A stretch of DNA of 62,490 nt from Bacteroides sp. (lineage in GTDB: Bacteria > Bacteroidota > Bacteroidia > Bacteroidales > Bacteroidaceae): the NCBI GenBank assembly GCA_030151885.1, contig JASLCG010000106.1, positions 1 to 62,490 on the forward strand. The letters are read 5' to 3'. The position numbers and the translations under genes are program-made. The notes beneath the pieces are model-generated. The model ran no database searches and was not told where the DNA came from. It saw nothing but the letters and a program-made list of their open reading frames with translations. Shown here in pieces: positions 60,017 through 62,490 of the stretch (position 1 is the stretch's first letter; every line of letters starts with the position of its first letter).

Positions 60017-61233
60017 TAGGGTATTAACAGAGAAGAATCTCCATAGCTTAAGAATCTAAAATTATGATCAAGTGCATAGTTGTAAATACTTTGCCAATCT
60101 CCATGTACAAAAGCAGAAACTAGGAGTAATAGCGTACTTTGAGGTTGATGAAAGTTAGTAATAATCGCTTTTACAACTTTATATTCGTAGCTAGGAGCAA
60201 TCATTATTTGAGTACTAGTATTTAGAATTTCTAAATTATGAGTCTCCATATATTTTAAAATGGCACTTAAAGCTTCACTAGCAGTTAAATCACTTGATGT
60301 TTCGTAAGGTTGCCATTGCTTTACAGGCAGCTCTTCGTCAGTAATATTCGGATTGGTGGCTATTGCAACTCCAATATGATAAAGACTTTCAAGCGTGCGT
60401 ACAGAAGTTGTACCTACGGCAATAACTTGTCCTCCATGCTGAATAATATTTTGAATAGTACTTTTCTTTACCGATATATATTCGGTATGCATACTATGTC
60501 CTGAAATTTCCTCACTTTTTACAGGTTTAAAAGTACCTGCACCAACATGTAGTGTAACTTCATCTAAATCAACACTATGTTGTTTAAGGTTGTTCATAAC
60601 TTCTGGAGTAAAGTGTAATCCAGCTGTAGGAGCGGCTACAGATCCTTTTATTTTAGAGTAAACTGTTTGGTATGTTGTTTTATCATTCTCTTCTGTTTTT
60701 CTATTTAGATATGGAGGTATAGGAAGTTCTCCAAAATAATCAAGAATATCTGCAAAAGTTATGTTAGGATTATCCCAAGAAAAATTAATAAGATGACTGG
60801 TTCCTATTGCTTCTTTTCGCTCTGCTTTTAATTCAATAAATTGGTCTTTTACAGTAATCTCTTTAGATAGAATACCTTGTTTCCACTTTTTTGAATTACC
60901 TATCATACATAACCAACTACAGCTCTCTGTCTGTTGAAAATTAAGATTATAATCATGAGGAGTGTATGGTTCTAAGCAAAAGACTTCAATAACACCACCA
61001 GTGGCTTTTTGAAAATGTAGTCTTGCTTGAATAACTTTTGTATTATTAAATATGATAAGATTATTAGCTTGAATAAATTGAGGAAGATCTTTGAAAACAG
61101 ATTCCATAATCTTACCTTTATTGTATACAAGTAATTTAGACTCATCACGATTAGGTAATGGATATTTAGCTATCCTTTCGTCAGGAAGAGGATAGTTATA
61201 ATCTTTTATCTGAATTTGTTTGGGGTTTTGCAT
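60016..61233 (-). CDS. queA: S-adenosylmethionine:tRNA ribosyltransferase-isomerase
   Basis: QueA transfers and isomerises the ribosyl group of SAM to preQ1-modified tRNA in queuosine synthesis. Family motifs are present: YPLPDERIAKYPLPNRDESKLLV in two parts at the N-terminus, NNTKVIQARL, GELPIPPYL, YQTVYSKIKGSVAAPTAGLHFT in two parts, and HVGAGTFKPV. At 405 residues it is about 55 longer than the usual 350, with extra sequence mainly around 95-150 and near the C-terminus. A -7 box (TACTTTTG, 61262-61255 on the minus strand) lies 21 nt upstream. Confidence 0.92.
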   Translation of the reverse strand: MQNPKQIQIKDYNYPLPDERIAKYPLPNRDESKLLVYNKGKIMESVFKDLPQFIQANNLIIFNNTKVIQARLHFQKATGGVIEVFCLEPYTPHDYNLNFQQTESCSWLCMIGNSKKWKQGILSKEITVKDQFIELKAERKEAIGTSHLINFSWDNPNITFADILDYFGELPIPPYLNRKTEENDKTTYQTVYSKIKGSVAAPTAGLHFTPEVMNNLKQHSVDLDEVTLHVGAGTFKPVKSEEISGHSMHTEYISVKKSTIQNIIQHGGQVIAVGTTSVRTLESLYHIGVAIATNPNITDEELPVKQWQPYETSSDLTASEALSAILKYMETHNLEILNTSTQIMIAPSYEYKVVKAIITNFHQPQSTLLLLVSAFVHGDWQSIYNYALDHNFRFLSYGDSSLLIP

Positions 61234-61254
61234 AAATTATAACGTCTAGTTCGG

Positions 61255-61296
61255 CAAAAGTAGCGATATTTGTTGAACTATAGAACTGTAAGTTTG
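61255..61296. promoter_or_regulatory. Divergent -7 elements for queA and the Smr gene
   Basis: TACTTTTG on the minus strand (61262-61255) faces queA. TAAGTTTG on the plus strand (61289-61296) lies 35 nt before the Smr gene, with TTTG at 61269-61272 at a short 16-nt spacing. Both octamers match the -7 consensus exactly. Confidence 0.45.
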
Positions 61297-61331
61297 TATT
61301 TATAAAGAATACTATATTAAAATATAAGAAT

Positions 61332-62390
61332 ATGAAGATAGGCGATAGAGTACGTTTTTTAAACGATGTTGGTGGAGGAGTTGTTTCTGGGTTTCAAGGA
61401 AAAGATACTGTTTTAGTCGAAGATGAGGATGGATTCGATATACCAGTATTAATAAAAGAGTGCGTTGTAGTTTCTACTGATAACTATAATAATGCTTTTT
61501 CTAAAGAAGAACTAATCCATCAAGAGATATCTACAGATACTAATAGAGAAGATGCTCTTGATACAATAGTTTTAGAAACTAAAGATGGTAATGTTTTAAA
61601 TTCATATTTAGCATTTGTTCCTCAAGATATAAAGCAAATATCTACAACTTCTTTTGATACCTTTTTAGTGAATGATAGTAATTATTTTCTCTACTACACA
61701 TATTCTAATCAGTTAGAAGGTGGTAAATGGTCTGTTCGTTCTCATGATTTGGTAGCTCCAAATACAAAACTATATATTGAAACATTTACCAAGGCAAATC
61801 TAAATGAGTTAGATAAAATAAGAGTACAGTTAATAGCATTTAAACATGATAGAAATTACGAAGCAAAACAGCCTGTTGATAAGTTGCTAACTATAGATAC
61901 AGTTAAATTCTATAAACTACATGCCTTTAAAGAGAATGACTTCTTTATGGAGCCAAGTATAATATATACTATTGTAGAAAATGACGATGTTGAAGAAAAA
62001 GTAGAGATAGATATTGAAAAGTTAAAAGAGGGGATGCAAAGAAAAAATGTAGAAACTAAAACATCTTTTTCTGACCCAGTAGTTAAAGTAAAAGCCCTTG
62101 GTAAACATAATATAGTCGAAGTTGACCTTCATATTGATGAGTTATTAGATTCTACTAAGGGGCTAGATCCAAAAGATATGCTACAATATCAAATGAAAAA
62201 GTTTCATGAGATTATGAGTAAATATTTGAGCAAAAAGAATCAGAAAATTGTCTTTATTCATGGTAAAGGGGAAGGTGTGTTGCGTAAGACTTTATTACAG
62301 GAGTTACGTAAGAACTATAAATCTTGTACTTATCAAGATGCTTCGTTTCAGGAGTATGGTTTTGGTGCAACGATGGTAACAATACACTAA
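61332..62390 (+). CDS. DUF2027/Smr-domain protein
   Basis: The 352-residue protein begins with a small KOW/SH3-like segment (GDRVRFLNDVGGGVVSGFQG, residues 3-22), followed by a DUF2027 middle region (about 70-235). A C-terminal Smr domain (about 265-352) contains the VDLHIDEL motif near 264 and HGKGEGVLR near 313. Smr domains, as in MutS2, nick or bind branched DNA or act on colliding ribosomes and mRNA. There is no MutS part here, so the target is open. It has its own -7 box and terminator, so it appears monocistronic. Confidence 0.9.
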   Translation: MKIGDRVRFLNDVGGGVVSGFQGKDTVLVEDEDGFDIPVLIKECVVVSTDNYNNAFSKEELIHQEISTDTNREDALDTIVLETKDGNVLNSYLAFVPQDIKQISTTSFDTFLVNDSNYFLYYTYSNQLEGGKWSVRSHDLVAPNTKLYIETFTKANLNELDKIRVQLIAFKHDRNYEAKQPVDKLLTIDTVKFYKLHAFKENDFFMEPSIIYTIVENDDVEEKVEIDIEKLKEGMQRKNVETKTSFSDPVVKVKALGKHNIVEVDLHIDELLDSTKGLDPKDMLQYQMKKFHEIMSKYLSKKNQKIVFIHGKGEGVLRKTLLQELRKNYKSCTYQDASFQEYGFGATMVTIH

Positions 62391-62412
62391 AAAAAAATAT
62401 AAATATAAGTAG

Positions 62413-62447
62413 AGGTGGTGGCTATAAAATTAGTCATCACCTTTTTT
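62413..62447 (+). terminator. Intrinsic terminator after the Smr gene
   Basis: A 12-bp stem with two G-U pairs (62413-62424 with 62431-62442; AGGTGGTGGCTA arm), loop TAAAAT, is followed by a T tract. Confidence 0.85.
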
Positions 62448-62490
62448 ATTACCACAACACTTCACTAAATCGGCAACAAGCGTTAGGTAT

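Noticed and set aside
1..62490. Mobile elements, prophage, CRISPR or defence system
   Set aside because: No transposase, integrase, phage structural gene, cas gene, restriction enzyme or regularly spaced repeat array is seen apart from the short four-copy repeat at 25596-25674.

Overview
This is an AT-rich, gene-dense chromosomal segment of a member of the Bacteroidota, most likely order Bacteroidales. The pointers are two tandem SusC/SusD pairs, BT_3928-type, DUF1599 and DUF4827 proteins, a fused DAHP synthase-chorismate mutase, starts without clear Shine-Dalgarno sequences, and many intergenic matches to the Bacteroides -33 TTTG / -7 TAnnTTTG promoter. I see no phage, insertion sequence, CRISPR array or rRNA; nearly everything is housekeeping. 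I cannot name a species.

Layout. 1-5.1 kb: partial tRNA-Lys with its promoter, AI-2E family permease, thymidine kinase, then an acidic protein, rsmI, a coiled-coil lipoprotein and a YjjG-like nucleotidase. 5.4-15.0 kb: two consecutive SusC/SusD nutrient-uptake pairs without enzymes or a local regulator. 15.1-18.1 kb: hflX and class I fumarase. 18.5-24.4 kb (minus): a TolC-HlyD-ABC2-ABC2 exporter operon and a coiled-coil membrane protein. 24.5-26.6 kb: malate dehydrogenase and NAD kinase, convergent around a cluster of short inverted repeats. 26.7-32.8 kb: pdxJ-exbB-exbD-tonB-DJ-1-ispD-recG, tightly packed. 32.9-38.1 kb: ndk, an M23/LysM peptidase, DUF1599, DoxX-like protein, tpiA, SPOR protein, folE.

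38.1-44.3 kb (minus): dnaG downstream of an aromatic amino acid operon (prephenate dehydratase, aminotransferase, DAHP synthase-chorismate mutase, prephenate dehydrogenase). Its leader is the most interesting item in the window. A good Bacteroidetes promoter precedes a 25-codon ORF in which 10 of residues 4-15 are Phe or Tyr. A GC-rich intrinsic terminator ends 20 nt before the first structural gene. A GC-rich segment late in the ORF can pair with the terminator's 5' arm. This is the full architecture of ribosome-mediated transcription attenuation, sensing Phe/Tyr charging.

44.3-50.2 kb (minus): TPR protein, recQ-recJ, a flavodoxin-fold oxidoreductase and a thioesterase. 50.2-59.9 kb (plus): a 389-bp divergent region with a perfect 30-bp palindrome next to the tsaC promoter, then tsaC, ClC channel, fmt, rpe, comEC, DHH phosphoesterase, DUF4827 lipoprotein and glmM. 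60.0-62.4 kb: queA (minus) and a DUF2027/Smr protein (plus). Many units end in clear intrinsic terminators, which help define transcript boundaries.
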